From contig NC_066579.1 of the NCBI RefSeq assembly GCF_024323335.1, positions 254,069,575 through 254,133,574 on the forward strand: a DNA stretch of 64,000 nucleotides. Reading direction: 5' to 3'. Shown here one piece after another: positions 1 to 11,316 of the stretch. The notes under the pieces were generated by a model, which worked only from the letters and a program-made list of their open reading frames with translations, ran no database searches and had not been told where the DNA came from. The first letter of the stretch is position 1, and each line of letters opens with the position of its first letter. Position numbers and translations under genes: made by a program. The stretch is from Lathyrus oleraceus (Eukaryota; Streptophyta; Magnoliopsida; Fabales; Fabaceae).

Positions 1-604
1 CCATGAAAGAGAAAACCGAGGACTGAGCAGTGTTATCGACCAATACATCAATGTGAGGTAATGGGAAGTCATCTTTCGGACTGGCTCTGTTTAAATCTCG
101 GTAATCGACACACATCCTGACTTTACCATCCTTCTTTGGCACGGGTATGATGTTGGCCACCCAAGGGGGATAATTGGTAATTGCTAGAAAACCTGCATCC
201 AACTGTTTCTGAACCTCCTCTTTGATCTTGAAAGCCATATCAGGACTAGTTCTGCGAAGCTTCTGCTTTACCGAAGGACAATCTTCTCTGAGAGGTAGTC
301 TGTGCACCACAATATCTATATCCAAACCAGGCATATCTTGATACGACCATGCGAATACGTCCACATATTCTTGCAGCATTTCAATCAGCCCTCTCTTGAC
401 CTTTTCCTCTAAAGCAGCCCCTATCTTGATCTCTTTCTTTGCATCCTCAATACCAAGGTTAATGACTTCCAACTCTTCCTAATGAGGTTGAACGACCCTT
501 TCCTCCTATTTCAATAGTTTGGCCAATTCTTTGGGGAGTTCACAATCTTCTTCACTCTCCTCTTCGGCTTGGTAAATGGGATTATCGAAGTCATACTGAG
601 CCAT
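1..604 (-). pseudogene. Element A reverse transcriptase, N-terminal part (cut by window edge)
   Basis: Copies retrotransposon RNA into DNA. The frame opens with ATG at 602-604 (MAQYDFDNP) and shows an acidic lead region, then the conserved SVKQKLRRTSPDMAFKIKEE block and CVDYRDLN near 85-115, the template-binding region before the first catalytic aspartate. The sequence ends at the window edge just inside FSFM, so the catalytic YVDD box is not visible. Two in-frame TAG codons at 506-508 and 479-481 replace glutamine codons of the lead region; both are explained by CAG to TAG. The first stop comes about 32 codons after the ATG, so this copy cannot be translated as it stands. In Ogre elements this exon is joined by splicing to gag-pro upstream. 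Confidence 0.88.
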
Positions 605-894
605 AACAGAACTGTTTTCAATGGAATCCGCAAGATCAATTCTGCACGAACGATGTTTCATGCTTTATTTTAGAAAAGAGTTTAAGAAAGTCACAAAAAA
701 AACATTGCCATTTTTATTGTTTTGAAAATGAAAGTAATAAAAGCAGAAAGACAGTGAACGCAAATTTGATTGCAAAACGTCCTTTATTGATGATAATCAT
801 TGAAAATTTAAAACATGATGTGGCCCTACAATGAACCACTACGCCTTGGGCAGAGCGTAGGGCTTTCATGCAAAATGAAAAAAACAGAAGAAAA
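605..894 (-). other. Element A pro/RT spacer, probable Ogre-type intron
   Basis: About 290 bp without coding sense between the stop of gag-pro (895) and the RT start codon (604). On the minus strand it is T-rich and ends with a pyrimidine-rich stretch and a TGCAG shortly before the RT exon. Ogre elements are known to splice an intron at this point. The exact splice sites cannot be fixed by eye. Confidence 0.5.
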
Positions 895-3800
895 TTACTC
901 TGTATGAAGAGTAACTTGGACTATTTCTTCAACAGTCCAGTTGTTGATCTTCTCCCCTGGATCACACGGGCGCACCCAATTATCCATATCACAATCACTG
1001 TCACCATCTTCATTGTGTGTTGTAAAGACATCCTCGTGATTCATCAATCCAGCACTAGTGAAAGTACACGACCCTTTCTGATTCTGGACACCCTGCTCTG
1101 GTGATTGAAAAGGCTGATAACCAATGCCAAACATGTCTTCTTTTACGGGCACATCAATCACCTTGCCCCAGCCTTCCGCGTTACCTGAATGAACGACCTC
1201 CAGAGCTTGTTTATAGGACGCAATCGAGGTACCTGGTGTATTCTGTTCAACAAAAGCCACCTTCTCAATACTGACAGTCTCAAAAGCTTGACATAGAGTT
1301 TCATGAATTTCGCCATCCATCTCCACATATTTGAAGGAGGATAAATGGCTCACAAAGATGTCCTCTTCGCCACACACGGTCACAACCTGACCATCCCACA
1401 CATATTTTAGCTTTTGGTGGAGGGTCGAAGAAACTGCTCCGGCTCCATGTATCCAGGGACGCCCCAACAGACAACTATACGCATGTTGAATATCCATCAC
1501 ATAGAAGACAATATTAAACACTTCCGGGCCGATCTTCACAGGCAACGTGATTTCACCAAAAACTGATCGCTTGGATCCATCAAAAGCACGAACAACAAGA
1601 TCACTTGGTGTGAGAACAACCCCTTCGACATCAAGCTTACTCAAAGCCTTTTTGGGCAACACATTCAAAGAAGAACCAGTATCAACCAAAACATGCGACA
1701 AAACCGCGCCTTTGCATTCCATCGTGATATGCAGAGCTCTATTGTGATTGCGACCCTCAGGTGTCAAGTCTAGATCCGTGAATCCCAAACCATGTCTCAT
1801 GTTAACATTTGCAATAACACCTTCAAGCTGGTTAACAGAAATCTCTTGAGGCACATAAGCCATATTCAACATTTTCAACAGGGCATTACGATGTTCCTCG
1901 GAACACATCAACAAAGAGATAATAGAGATTTTTGACAGTGTCTGGTTCAACTGATCCACGATATTGGAATCACTCTTCTTGATAGTTCTCATAAATTCCT
2001 CCACGTCCTCCTCAAAAGAACTCTCGGGCACTTCCTTTCGCACTGGTTCTTCTTCAACTACAACTTGTTTTCCTTTTGTTCTAGCAAGAGCCTCAGCATT
2101 GTTATCCTTCGGAACCTGTGGTGCAAACAAACGACCACTTCTCGTAAATCCTCCGGGTCCTCCCACATTACCCGCAGCCGAACCAACTGTTACTGGAGTC
2201 TTATTTGATGAACCAATCGTCACTGGAGTCTGATTTACTGATCTGGTCTGATTCTCTGGTCTTCTATTTCTGCAAAAAGCATTGTCATATTGCCACTGAA
2301 TTGCTCTACTATTCTCAAAAAGTCTTCCACTAGAAGCAACAATGGTGGTAGGAGTACTGACAGTTACTGGAGCATTAATAATCACGGGAACATCAACAGT
2401 CACCAGAGCAGATATGGTCACGGGCGCAGCTACGGTCACATGAGTACCAATAGTCACAGGCGTACTAATAATTCTTGGAGCACGTACATGACCTTCTGAT
2501 GGTGTAAAGTAAATGGTAACAGTCAATACCTCTTCACGGTCTTTCATTACTCGAACAAACTGTAAACAACCTTCATTCATCAATTCCCGGATACCTTCTT
2601 TCAATTTCACACAGCCATTTTCATGATTACCACAATCTGAACAATTCTTGTCACATCCCGGGAATACTCCCCCTCTAAGCAGACGTTCCTTCACTACAAA
2701 CAATGAAGTCTGAACATCATTAATATTGACTACCAAGTTCAAATTTTCCCCATCTTCCACACCATTTACTCTGGGCACTCCATGCTGAGGCATAGGATTA
2801 TTCACCACATTCGGAGTAGGAGCAAAGTTAATCGTCTTGGCATCAATCAAATCTTGAACTTTATGGTGAAAAGCCCGACAATTCTCGATGTGGTGCCCTG
2901 GTGCACCAGAATGAAAATCACAACGGACATTAGCATCATAACCAGCGGGAATCCTTGTTAATGGAGCCATAGTGCGAAGTTCAACAAACTTTAACCTGAG
3001 CAGTTCAGGGAGTAATTCAGCATAAGTCATTGGCAACGGATCAAAATGACGATCTGGCATTCTTTGTCTTGGTTGGAATTGGCGTTGCTGTTGTTGTTAT
3101 GGTTGTCCTCTTTGTTGTTGTTGAGGTTGGGTTGCTGGAATAGTCACAGCAGCAACTTGACGGTATTGTTATCCTCTGTTTCCATTTCTCTGATTATATA
3201 TAGCATTTGTCTCACCCTCTCTCCTTCTGGGTGCCCCTGAAAATGGTTCCTTAGCACTTGAAGAACTTGAAGAACCAGGGTCTTGGATTTTTCCCGCTTT
3301 GATAAGACTTTCAGCTCTTTCTCCGCAAATCACAACATCCGAAAAACTACCAAATGGGCAACTTCCCATACGATCCATGAATACACCTTGCAGGGTTCCA
3401 GTGAACATATAAGTCAATTCTCTCTCCAACATCGGAGGTTGTACTCTCGCAGCTAGTTCACACCACCTCTGGGCGTATTCCTTGAAACTCTCACCGGTCT
3501 TTTGAAACAAACTCTGCAACTGGGTTCTGCTCGGAGCCATGTCCATGTTATGCTTGTACTGCCTCAGAAAAGCTTCACCTAACTCTCTCCAGCTTCTGAC
3601 AGATTCTTTTTTCAAGTCCATGTACCAATCCAAAGAGGCTCCAGACAAGCTGTCTTGGAAAAAGTACATCCACATTTTTTCATCATCAGTATAAGCGGAT
3701 ATCTTCCGGTAGTAAGCTTGCACATGAGTTCAGGGACAAGAAGTGCCATTGTACATGTCGAAAGATGGCGCTTTGAACTTGTACGGGATCCTCAACCCAT

Positions 3801-4275
3801 CAACTAAACCCATGTTAGTAACATCAAAGCCCAAAGAGTTCTAGCACTCCATGGCGCGAATCTTTTCAGCAAGGGCGTCAACCTTTCTGTCTCTCTCTTC
3901 CGCCTTTCCAAATTCATCATCATCACTGAGAATAGTGAACATATCTTCTTGCTTGTCAACCAAATGAGAAGGATGGTGAACTGGAGCACGTGTCGCTCGA
4001 GCATTAGCAACCTCTGTAATGATGGGTTGTCCATTGATTCTAATACCACGTAATTCGTCACCAGTAGCATAGTTGTTGACAGGGCTGGTAGCAGCAGCGG
4101 TGTCATTGACAGGGGTTCCTTCTGGCGGATTCTGACCGACAGGGGGAATCACAGTTTCTTGTCTCTGGGCCAAGGCTCAGAGTTCCTCTTGCCCTTGCAC
4201 TACCCCTTGCATCATACTCATGAACTGGGCCATGTTGATCCTCATCTCTGCTAGATCTGCTTGAACTTGATCCAT
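895..4275 (-). pseudogene. Element A gag-protease polyprotein, one frame with five nonsense codons
   Basis: Gag packages element RNA; the aspartic protease matures the polyprotein. From ATG at 4273-4275 (MDQVQADLAEMRINMAQF) to the stop at 895 the frame stays open for about 1,127 codons with no frameshift, but holds five stops: TGA 4177-4179, TAG 3841-3843, TGA 3730-3732, TAA 3169-3171 and TAA 3097-3099. Each is one C-to-T step from CGA, CAG or CAA. Visible in order: capsid-like core (FFQDSLSGASLDWYM, then MDMAPSRTQLQSLFQ and EYAQRWCELAARVQPP), a Gln-rich stretch, a zinc-knuckle-like CDFHSGAPGHHIENC, a Val-Thr hexapeptide repeat (DNA 2356-2481), and the protease with DTGSSLNVLPKKAL (active Asp codon 1681-1683) and a late LLGRPWIH. 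The protease half, 895-3060, is uninterrupted. Confidence 0.92.
2356..2481 (-). repeat. Seven 18-bp units coding a Val-Thr hexapeptide repeat in gag-pro of A
   Basis: Seven consecutive 18-bp units run 2356-2373, 2374-2391, 2392-2409, 2410-2427, 2428-2445, 2446-2463 and 2464-2481. They encode degenerate hexapeptides of the pattern P-V-T-I/V-x-A/T. Two further copies of the motif (PVTIGS, PVTVGS) occur near 2180-2230. They lie in the linker between zinc knuckle and protease. Confidence 0.85.
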
Positions 4276-4781
4276 GATCTTCTGTTGATTTTGCCTTGTT
4301 GCGTAACGGTGCGGACGATACTCAACAATCCTGCCTAAAACGGGAACAAGAATGAGAATTCCTCTTCAAGAACACCTGTAATGATGCAAGAATGATATGT
4401 GTATGATGTGTATGCTATGTTTTATCATTTCTCAGGTATTCAAGAGTCTCGTCCACCTTTGAAAAATGGCAACCTGCACCCGTAAGCGGAACATAAACAA
4501 CAAAGAAGCAACATACACTAGACGACAAGCAAAAGTGAAACATCAATAATCTCATCCATAGACATAAGAAATAAGGTTCATACAAACATAGTTCAAGCAA
4601 AGATTCAGTTCATCAGTGTAGAACAAGGAATCCCATCCAACAATCCTGGAGGTGATTCTCAAAATAAACAACAAGACAAACTAGGGAAGTCGTCCTTCAG
4701 GAATGAGAGTCTTCAAATACTGGCACTGATCCATCAATCGGTCACACTCTGAACACTCAGGTAGAGGGGTGAGTTTCTCTT
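4276..4781 (-). other. Element A spacer between ORF1 fragment and gag
   Basis: About 500 bp with no coding sense on either strand. It separates the truncated ORF1 from gag, as expected for the ORF1-gag spacer of Ogre elements, and probably contains the scar of the deletion that removed the rest of ORF1. Confidence 0.55.
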
Positions 4782-5018
4782 TCAGTTGCACCCTGAGTTC
4801 AACAACTTCCTCTCCGGATCATAGAACTGTAAGAGAGTCTGCAGAGGTACCGGATCAACCACCATATTCAACAATGCCAAGATATCCTCATACTGATCAT
4901 CAAAAACTTTCTGATTACGGTCGGTCACGAGATTACCCAATTCTTCCAAAGATGTCAACAACTCACGGTAAAAGCTGTAGGTGCAAGTCTTCCTCTTCAA
5001 CTCTGGAATGGCAGCCAT
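4782..5018 (-). pseudogene. Element A ORF1, N-terminal fragment
   Basis: A 78-codon frame begins MAAIPELKRKTCTYSFYREL and continues to LLQFYDPE before running into unrelated residues and a stop at 4782. The position, between primer site and gag, is that of the extra ORF1 of Ogre-type elements. Its QFYDP box matches the ORF1 of element C (around 23950-23970), where it is followed by the F-T-F-S-D-Y segment that is missing here. Full ORF1 in C is about 490 codons, so some 85 percent has been lost. The function of ORF1 is unknown; legume homologues fall in a family that I recall as DUF7745 (from memory, not checked). Confidence 0.65.
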
Positions 5019-5769
5019 CTCTCAGTGTGAACAGACTCCTGAATAAACCTAAAAAATGATATGCATATGCGGGTTAACTTTTTTTCTTTTTTTTTTATGC
5101 ATTATTATTTTTTTTGAAAATAAACATGCTATGATGAAAAATGATGAAACAATGGCTGGTTGGCTGTGTATCACAAGGCACAGGATCAGAACTTCAGCAT
5201 GAATTCGGAACCGGGAACCATAGAACACAGTCATCAACTTAGAACCCATACTTCAGAACCAACGGTCACCAACAAGAACCAAACAAAAGTCACCACAGGA
5301 CACGGTCACCAACAGAACAAGTCACCATCAATACCTGTAAATGATTCATTCCCGCCCCACTCACGGGTGTAATCTAGGCCAGGGTAAGGTCAAGAGAAAC
5401 GCAGGATAAACAATCCTTTCAAGAATATCATCATATGCACACCAGGTGTATGCAACGATAATACCCCATCAGAATCTGAACTGCTCGTGATACCATGTTC
5501 CGCTAAGTGGCGCCATACCACCCGCTTCCCATGAATCACTTTATTCCTAGGTGTCCTAAAGTTCACTCATAGCCTGTGTATTGGGCCTTTTACCTCTTGT
5601 GACTCCCACCCAACAGCGAAACAGATACACAGCCAGCACAATATGCATGAAACAGTAAAGCACACATAGGATGCAATGCAAGCAGATAAGTATGCAAAGC
5701 AATAAATAAATAATACATAATAGACAATAAACAAACAAACGCTAGGAAAGGCCCACTAGGGAAAATAAA
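5019..5769 (-). other. Element A 5' leader
   Basis: About 750 bp between the primer site and the ORF1 start. AT-rich, with an A/T homopolymer run around 5080-5115. No credible gene; short open frames here are not conserved with the other elements. Confidence 0.6.
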
Positions 5770-5787
5770 TCCCCAGCAGAGTCGCCA
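5770..5787 (-). promoter_or_regulatory. Element A primer-binding site (tRNA-Arg type)
   Basis: On the minus strand the 18 bases read TGGCGACTCTGCTGGGGA, two bases after the LTR end (5790). The identical 18-mer is in element B at 14936-14953. It is the primer site known for Ogre/Tat elements, matched to the 3' end of tRNA-Arg. Confidence 0.9.
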
Positions 5788-8700
5788 GCTGTCGCTCTCC
5801 GGATTTCCCGAATCCAAGTACAAGCGCGAAAAGAGTGGCGAGGAAAAAGAGTAGAGTCGCCAGCTATGTACTTTTATCCCAAGAGGAGGGAAATGTAGTA
5901 CTGCATAACCAAGAGGGAACGGATAAAACAAAGTCTCGAACCAAAGAAAACCGAGTAAGGGGGTTGGTTACGTGAAGGGAAGGTTATCGCACCCCTTCAC
6001 GTCTGTGGTACTCCACAGGATCCACGCTTTTTATTTATGTGTAAAGTGTGTGTATAATAAGTCCTATATGCGATGTGAAAGAGAGAAAATCAAAGTAGGG
6101 AAAGGAAAGAGTTATTGCTCACACAGGCCCTACTCTGCTGCATACGTATCTCAAGAACGATTGAGAATCAGAGCACCGTAGCTCGGCTAACCTATTTTTG
6201 TTTGTTTTGTGTTTTTTAGATGAACGACGTTACTACGCAATCTACCGGATGCTCGACCTTTGGAGACTTACTCACCTGTAGTAGAAGGAGTTAACGTGTT
6301 CTTAAGAAAAGAAAATCAAAGAGTTTGTTTGTGTTTTAGGAATGCTCATGCAAAAAAGGAAGTCCTAGATGAAGGAACCGTGCTACCTTAATTGACATGC
6401 AAACGAGAGACTATACAAACCCTAGCAGTCCTATGGGGAGACGATCACACCATACAAAAACATATAGCACAAAGTAAACGCACCAACAAGGGGGCTCAAA
6501 CATACATGGGTAGGGCTTTAGTCAAGATGGGTCATATCAACCTCGACAAACAAGCCATGGAAAGGTAATCAAATGGGCTCTTAACCATTGACATTGAACG
6601 TCAGGGTGAGCAGATCAAAAGGGTAATGAGGATAAGACCTCATAGCTCTTAACCCTGGACAGGGTGAGCTCATGACAAAGCGTGGGGGTTCAGAAAGATG
6701 AAACCCTCTCCACTGACTGACCGGAGAAAAGATCTTGGGCTTTTGTTCTGAAGCATCGACATGTAGTGCGAGCATAAAGAACGACACACTGAATAGCGGG
6801 GGATTGACTACTAATCCCTTTTATCCGTCAATTGCCTCTTCATGGAGGTCTTTAGCACTGGTGCCTCCTATTAGAGGTCTTTGGGCACAAAAGTAACACA
6901 CAAAAACATTGCCTCCTATCGAGGTCTTCCAGCTAAGAAAGCGGTAAAATGCTGAAAAGATGTAAAAGGGATCAAGAGATCTACCACACGGATAAAGATC
7001 CAAAGTAACAACAACTAAAGAAACCAGAAACCTAGAGATCTCTCAAGCTAGCACCATCAAAGAAAGCAAGTCAGCAAAGCAATCAAAATAAATCTCCAAA
7101 TGGTATCCCACAAATAAAGTGGAATACCAAGCAAGCTATCTCTTCAAGAGTCATGTGAGCCCTCACAAAAACTCAACAAACAAGTTAGAATAACAAGATG
7201 GGGTGCAATCAAGAGTTGCACCAAACAGAAGAAGCATAGCAACAACAGTGTCAGGTAAACAGTGCACGGATGCAATAGAAAGCATGTCACAACAAAGCAT
7301 GAATGATGAAAGGAGGACACAATAGCACCAAGTCAGAAGTGACATCAATTCAATAAGTGTCTCAAGAACTCAACTCAACAAGATCAAAGCAAAAGCACTA
7401 AACATCCAAAGATGCATCAAAGTCAAACAAGTCAACATACAAGTTCAAAGTGTTTCAACTTCAACAATGAGTCATAAAAAGTAAAGGCATGAGGCAAGGG
7501 TCAAGGATTAGACAATCAAGCATACAAACAGAACCAAATGACTCCTAAAATATCAATCAAAAGTCATTTAAATCCAACCTAGCAAAGTGGAAGTCAATCA
7601 TGTCCAAAGCACCTCAAAATGCGACAAAAGCATTATAGACAAGTTCATGCAATTATGTGTCAAGATGAAATGAACATGGCAGCAAGGTATGCACATCATA
7701 AGCATGTTAAATGAGCTATGTAGTCAATATGCAAACCTCCAAGTTCATATCATAAGCATAGAATCACTTTTGGATCAAAATCAAACAAAGTGTATCATGA
7801 AGCCCTAATGCGTCTTTCATGCTCAAATGAATGCAAAAAGGAGCTCATTATGAATAAATGCACAAAGACTTGATGGAAGCATCATAGAACAGGGGAGAAC
7901 ACATGTGCAAAGGCACCAAACCAGAATCAAAGTGTAACCACATGAATCATGCTATTAAAGTTCACAAAAGTTCACAAAAATAACCAAGGATAGGAGGCCT
8001 AAACCTCTTGTCAAACAAATGCATCAAAAGGGTATCAAAACTCAAAGTCAGGGGGCAAGGATCCATGCATCAAGACATGACATACATACTAAAACATGTG
8101 CAAAAGGATTGGTTTCAACACTCAAAGGAAGTGGCACAAGTGCCTCATGCTAAGCAAGCATCAAAATAGGGACCAAAATGCAAACATCAACTTCACAAAT
8201 CCAAATCAAATTGAAAATGCATCCTAAATTCATGGGAATTTAACACAAGGTTCTACTAAACATATATAAACGTCATGCAAAAAATCAGGAGCATCCAGAT
8301 TAATTTAATATGAAAACAAAAATTGAGAAATTGAGAATGCAAAAACATGTTCTAAAATGCAACATTTAAATTCATGTGTCAAACCCTAGCAAAATGACAT
8401 AGAAAATAACCAAACCAGTTATCACATCTTAGTATCATATATGAGGATGGTGTGTGCAAAGGCTTGGGTCAGAATGATTAAAATATGAGATTTCATGAAG
8501 GTTTGAATGCAAATGGTCAAAAATGCACATAAATGAATCCGAAATTCATATTAAATTCCACGTGTCATGAAATAATTGGGCAATGGTACCAAAAAATCAA
8601 GGACTCATCAGGGATCACTCACAAAAAAATTCATATTATTTTTAGTATTTTGGCTATTTTTAAAAAATAAAATAAAATGGGGTGAAATATGTACATGACA

Positions 8701-9528
8701 TGTGACACATATGTAACAATATCAATTGGTCACACAAGTCACTTAAGTGACTAATAAAAAATAAATAAAAACGAAAATCAGAAAAAATGTGGGCCTTTGG
8801 ATCAAAAGAAAAGTCAAAGCAATCTAACGGCCATGGGATCGTCTTCTTCCTCAAGACAATCCGGCCGTGAATAGTGACGCCGGTGGGGTTCCGGCCACCC
8901 ACGGCGGCGGCCTCCTCCACGCGCGGCCCAGAACTTCACGAAAATGGGGCTACCCCCCTAAACCACATGCTAGGAACTCAAAAATCATATAAGTTTTTCA
9001 TGAATCTTCACCAATCTCTCAAATCACAAACAACAAGTTTGAATATCAAAACTTTAAATCAAGATTTCTCACTCAATATTGCATCATTCTAAAAAGTAAA
9101 CACATCTGCATCATCACCATAGCATGTAGTTTCATTTAGGCATAAAAAATGAGCAAAATAAGAGGGTCGAAATTTGAGTTACCAAAAATGGCACCTTCTG
9201 AAACTTCAGTATGGTGATGAGATAAGCTCCAGAATACCTCCCTTGAACTTCTATGAATGTTTGCTACCTTTGGTTGTGCTTGAAACGGTCCAGATCTTGA
9301 GATTCAAGAAGCAACCTCCATTAAAGCTCTGTTTAGAAACTGCTTGGAATGGCTCAAATGAAGGATGGTTTGTGATCCTTAGAGTGTGTAGATCAAGAAT
9401 ATGCTATTGGTTTTCATTTTCCATGGATGTATGGAGAGATTTGATGAGAATAAAGTATGAGATTATTTTTGGAAAGTTAGATTTTCAGTGTGTGTGGAGG
9501 TTGCACGAATTAGGGTTTTGCTCAATGA

Positions 9529-9536
9529 TATTTATA
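9529..9536 (-). promoter_or_regulatory. TATA box of LTR A
   Basis: TATAAATA on the minus strand, about 1.8 kb into the LTR, preceding the presumed transcript start. A matching box occurs in LTRs of C, D and the solo LTRs. Confidence 0.6.
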
Positions 9537-10133
9537 GAGTTTATACTCTGATTTTTGTGGCTTGGTGGGCTCAAATGAAGGAGTTTCAAGTCCATGATCG
9601 TTTTGGCTATTTTTGGAAATGCCCCGCCCCCCCTTATTTGCACATGAACAACCTTGTTTAATGCATTAATCCTCTCTTGAGACTTGATTAATCATGATTA
9701 TATGAAAGAAATAACACAAAATGATGCTTAATGACAATTTTACCAAAGTGTAACTTTTGTGCATGTATGGCTTTTCCACATATGTGGGAATGCATGGGCT
9801 CAAATTCCAAGGTGGATTTGGCCCAAAAAACAATGCTGAATAAATTCCCAATGATTGGCATCTGAGAATATTCCATGATGTCATCTTGTGTCCTTTTGAC
9901 TTTTCATGAAAGAAAGCTTGAAAAATGACTTGCACCATTGATGAATCATGCAAAATTATAGGTCATTTTGCATGCCATTTTGAATTACTTCTCAAAACAA
10001 AACCATAGCAAAAAGAGCCACACCAATTGGACTTGTCAACCTCAAGTTATGCCTTTTTAAAGCCCTCATGCACCCTTCGTCATTCAAGAACCATAACTCT
10101 TCAACCATTCATCATATGGCCTTGAAATAGGAC

Positions 10134-10553
10134 TTTTTGGAAAGGGGAGACAAAGATCTACAACTAGGCGAGTGAGGTAGAGAAGGGCTCACTAGGCGAG
10201 CACTCAACGAGATTCCAGCGAACACTCCCAGACTTGGATAAAAGCATAGCTAGCAATTACTCGCTAGGCGAGCATCCAGCGAGCAGGTAGCGAGCAATTC
10301 CAGTAGCAACATCATCAAGGATCGCTGGAGTGAAGGAGGAAGCGTGGGATTCTCCTAGCGAAGGATTGTTCGCCTAGCGAACATATGCAACTTTTCTGGG
10401 AAGTTTCTTCTGGGCGCAGGTGCCTCTGATGGCTTATTTTGGGGCTCGCTAGGCGAACCATTCTGCTCACCTAGCGAGCATGACAGCTCAGGAACCAGTC
10501 CTATAAGTAGCAGGGGCTACTTTTTTGGAAAGGGGAGACAAAGATCTACAACT
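10134..10553 (-). repeat. 388-bp insert in LTR A between 32-bp direct repeats, rich in CTAGGCGAG motifs
   Basis: A 32-bp sequence at 10134-10165 is repeated exactly at 10522-10553. Between them lies a relatively GC-rich segment with many copies or half-copies of CTAGGCGAG / CTCGCCTAG-like palindromes: 10164-10172, 10192-10200, 10261-10273, 10354-10362, 10369-10382, 10444-10459, 10466-10479, plus shorter AGCGAGC or AGCGAAC forms at 10215-10223, 10276-10284 and 10287-10295. A TATA-like CCTATAAGTAG lies near 10500. Its origin is not recognised. Confidence 0.8.
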
Positions 10554-11316
10554 TTCGTGTCTAAGAAAAAATTCATTTGGAGCTTCCCTTGTGATGAAAA
10601 ATCAAGTTGAAACTAGGTCAAAATCCTTCCAAATTTGGAAACTTCACAATACAGGTCATCTTTCCAAATTTGGTAACCTGTGCACTGGACCTTTGTTCCT
10701 TCAAGATTAATGTTTTAAATGATGAATAGACCCCATTTGAACATGTTGGAAGTATCTCAAGTCATTCCCTAGCCATTTGACCCTCAGTTGACCAACAGTT
10801 GACTTTTGACTTCACAATTGAATTTTGAACTGTACTGAGCCCATTAAGCTTGATCCTTTAAAGAAAACCTCTGAAAATGAAACCCTAGCTCCCAAGAGCT
10901 CCACACAGCATCCATAAGACCTTCAAACCAAGAATGCATCTCAATCCTTAAGGAACCCTACTTTGACTGCTTCAGTAGACCAAAGTTGACCAGAGGTCAA
11001 ACCCTAATTCAGATGAACTTTGCTGATAAGAAATGAAAATTTGAGGAAAGAAAGATCATGAGGATGGTGATGCACCCTTGATACCCAGATGAATACAAAC
11101 TTCCTTAAGTGTTGAGAAAACCCTAGTTGATGCACAATTTCCCTTGTGTTGACTGATCATTCAGATAGAACCCACAAAGTGATTTGGATGACATCCAAGC
11201 TTCTTGGAAGACAAACTCTTGGAGCTAATTCTGATTGACATGATGAAATGCAATATGAAATGTTAAATGACCTAAAATGAATGCATGAATGAGGAGGGCA
11301 AATTTGAGGTGCTACA

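Larger units (their letters stand above)
1..11316 (-). mobile_element. Element A: Tat/Ogre-type Ty3/gypsy retrotransposon, 5' part
   Basis: Reading leftwards: 5' LTR 5790-11316, tRNA-Arg-like primer site 5770-5787, leader, ORF1 fragment, gag-pro (4275 to 895), spacer, and reverse transcriptase running off the window at base 1. The remaining pol and the 3' LTR must lie left of the window. The LTR start TGTAGCACCTCAAATTTG meets element B coding sequence at 11316/11317, so A is inserted in the gag-pro region of B; the right flank is GCAAC (11317-11321) and its duplicate should be at the far end of A. Long LTR, gene order gag-pro-RT and a non-coding pro/RT spacer fit Ogre. The family name is inferred from structure and remembered motifs. 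Confidence 0.9.
5790..11316 (-). repeat. Element A 5' LTR (about 5.5 kb)
   Basis: On the minus strand the LTR starts TGTAGCACCTCAAATTTG (11316) and ends GCGACA (5790), two bases before the primer site. It has a TATA box at 9529-9536, a 388-bp insert at about 10166-10553, and a conserved hairpin motif at 6141-6182. No gene was found in it; open frames of 60-125 codons inside it (for instance 9174-9551 plus) resemble nothing I recognise. The partner LTR is outside the window. Confidence 0.88.

Noticed and set aside
8660..8920. GC-rich stretch in LTR A with an open minus-strand frame, possibly a host gene exon
   Set aside because: Comparable GC-rich blocks occur in LTR C (about 20310-20370, 38440-38500) and in the solo LTR (about 48900-48950), so it is an LTR component.
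9174..9551. 125-codon plus-strand open frame in LTR A
   Set aside because: Antisense to the LTR over the TATA box; no recognisable domain.
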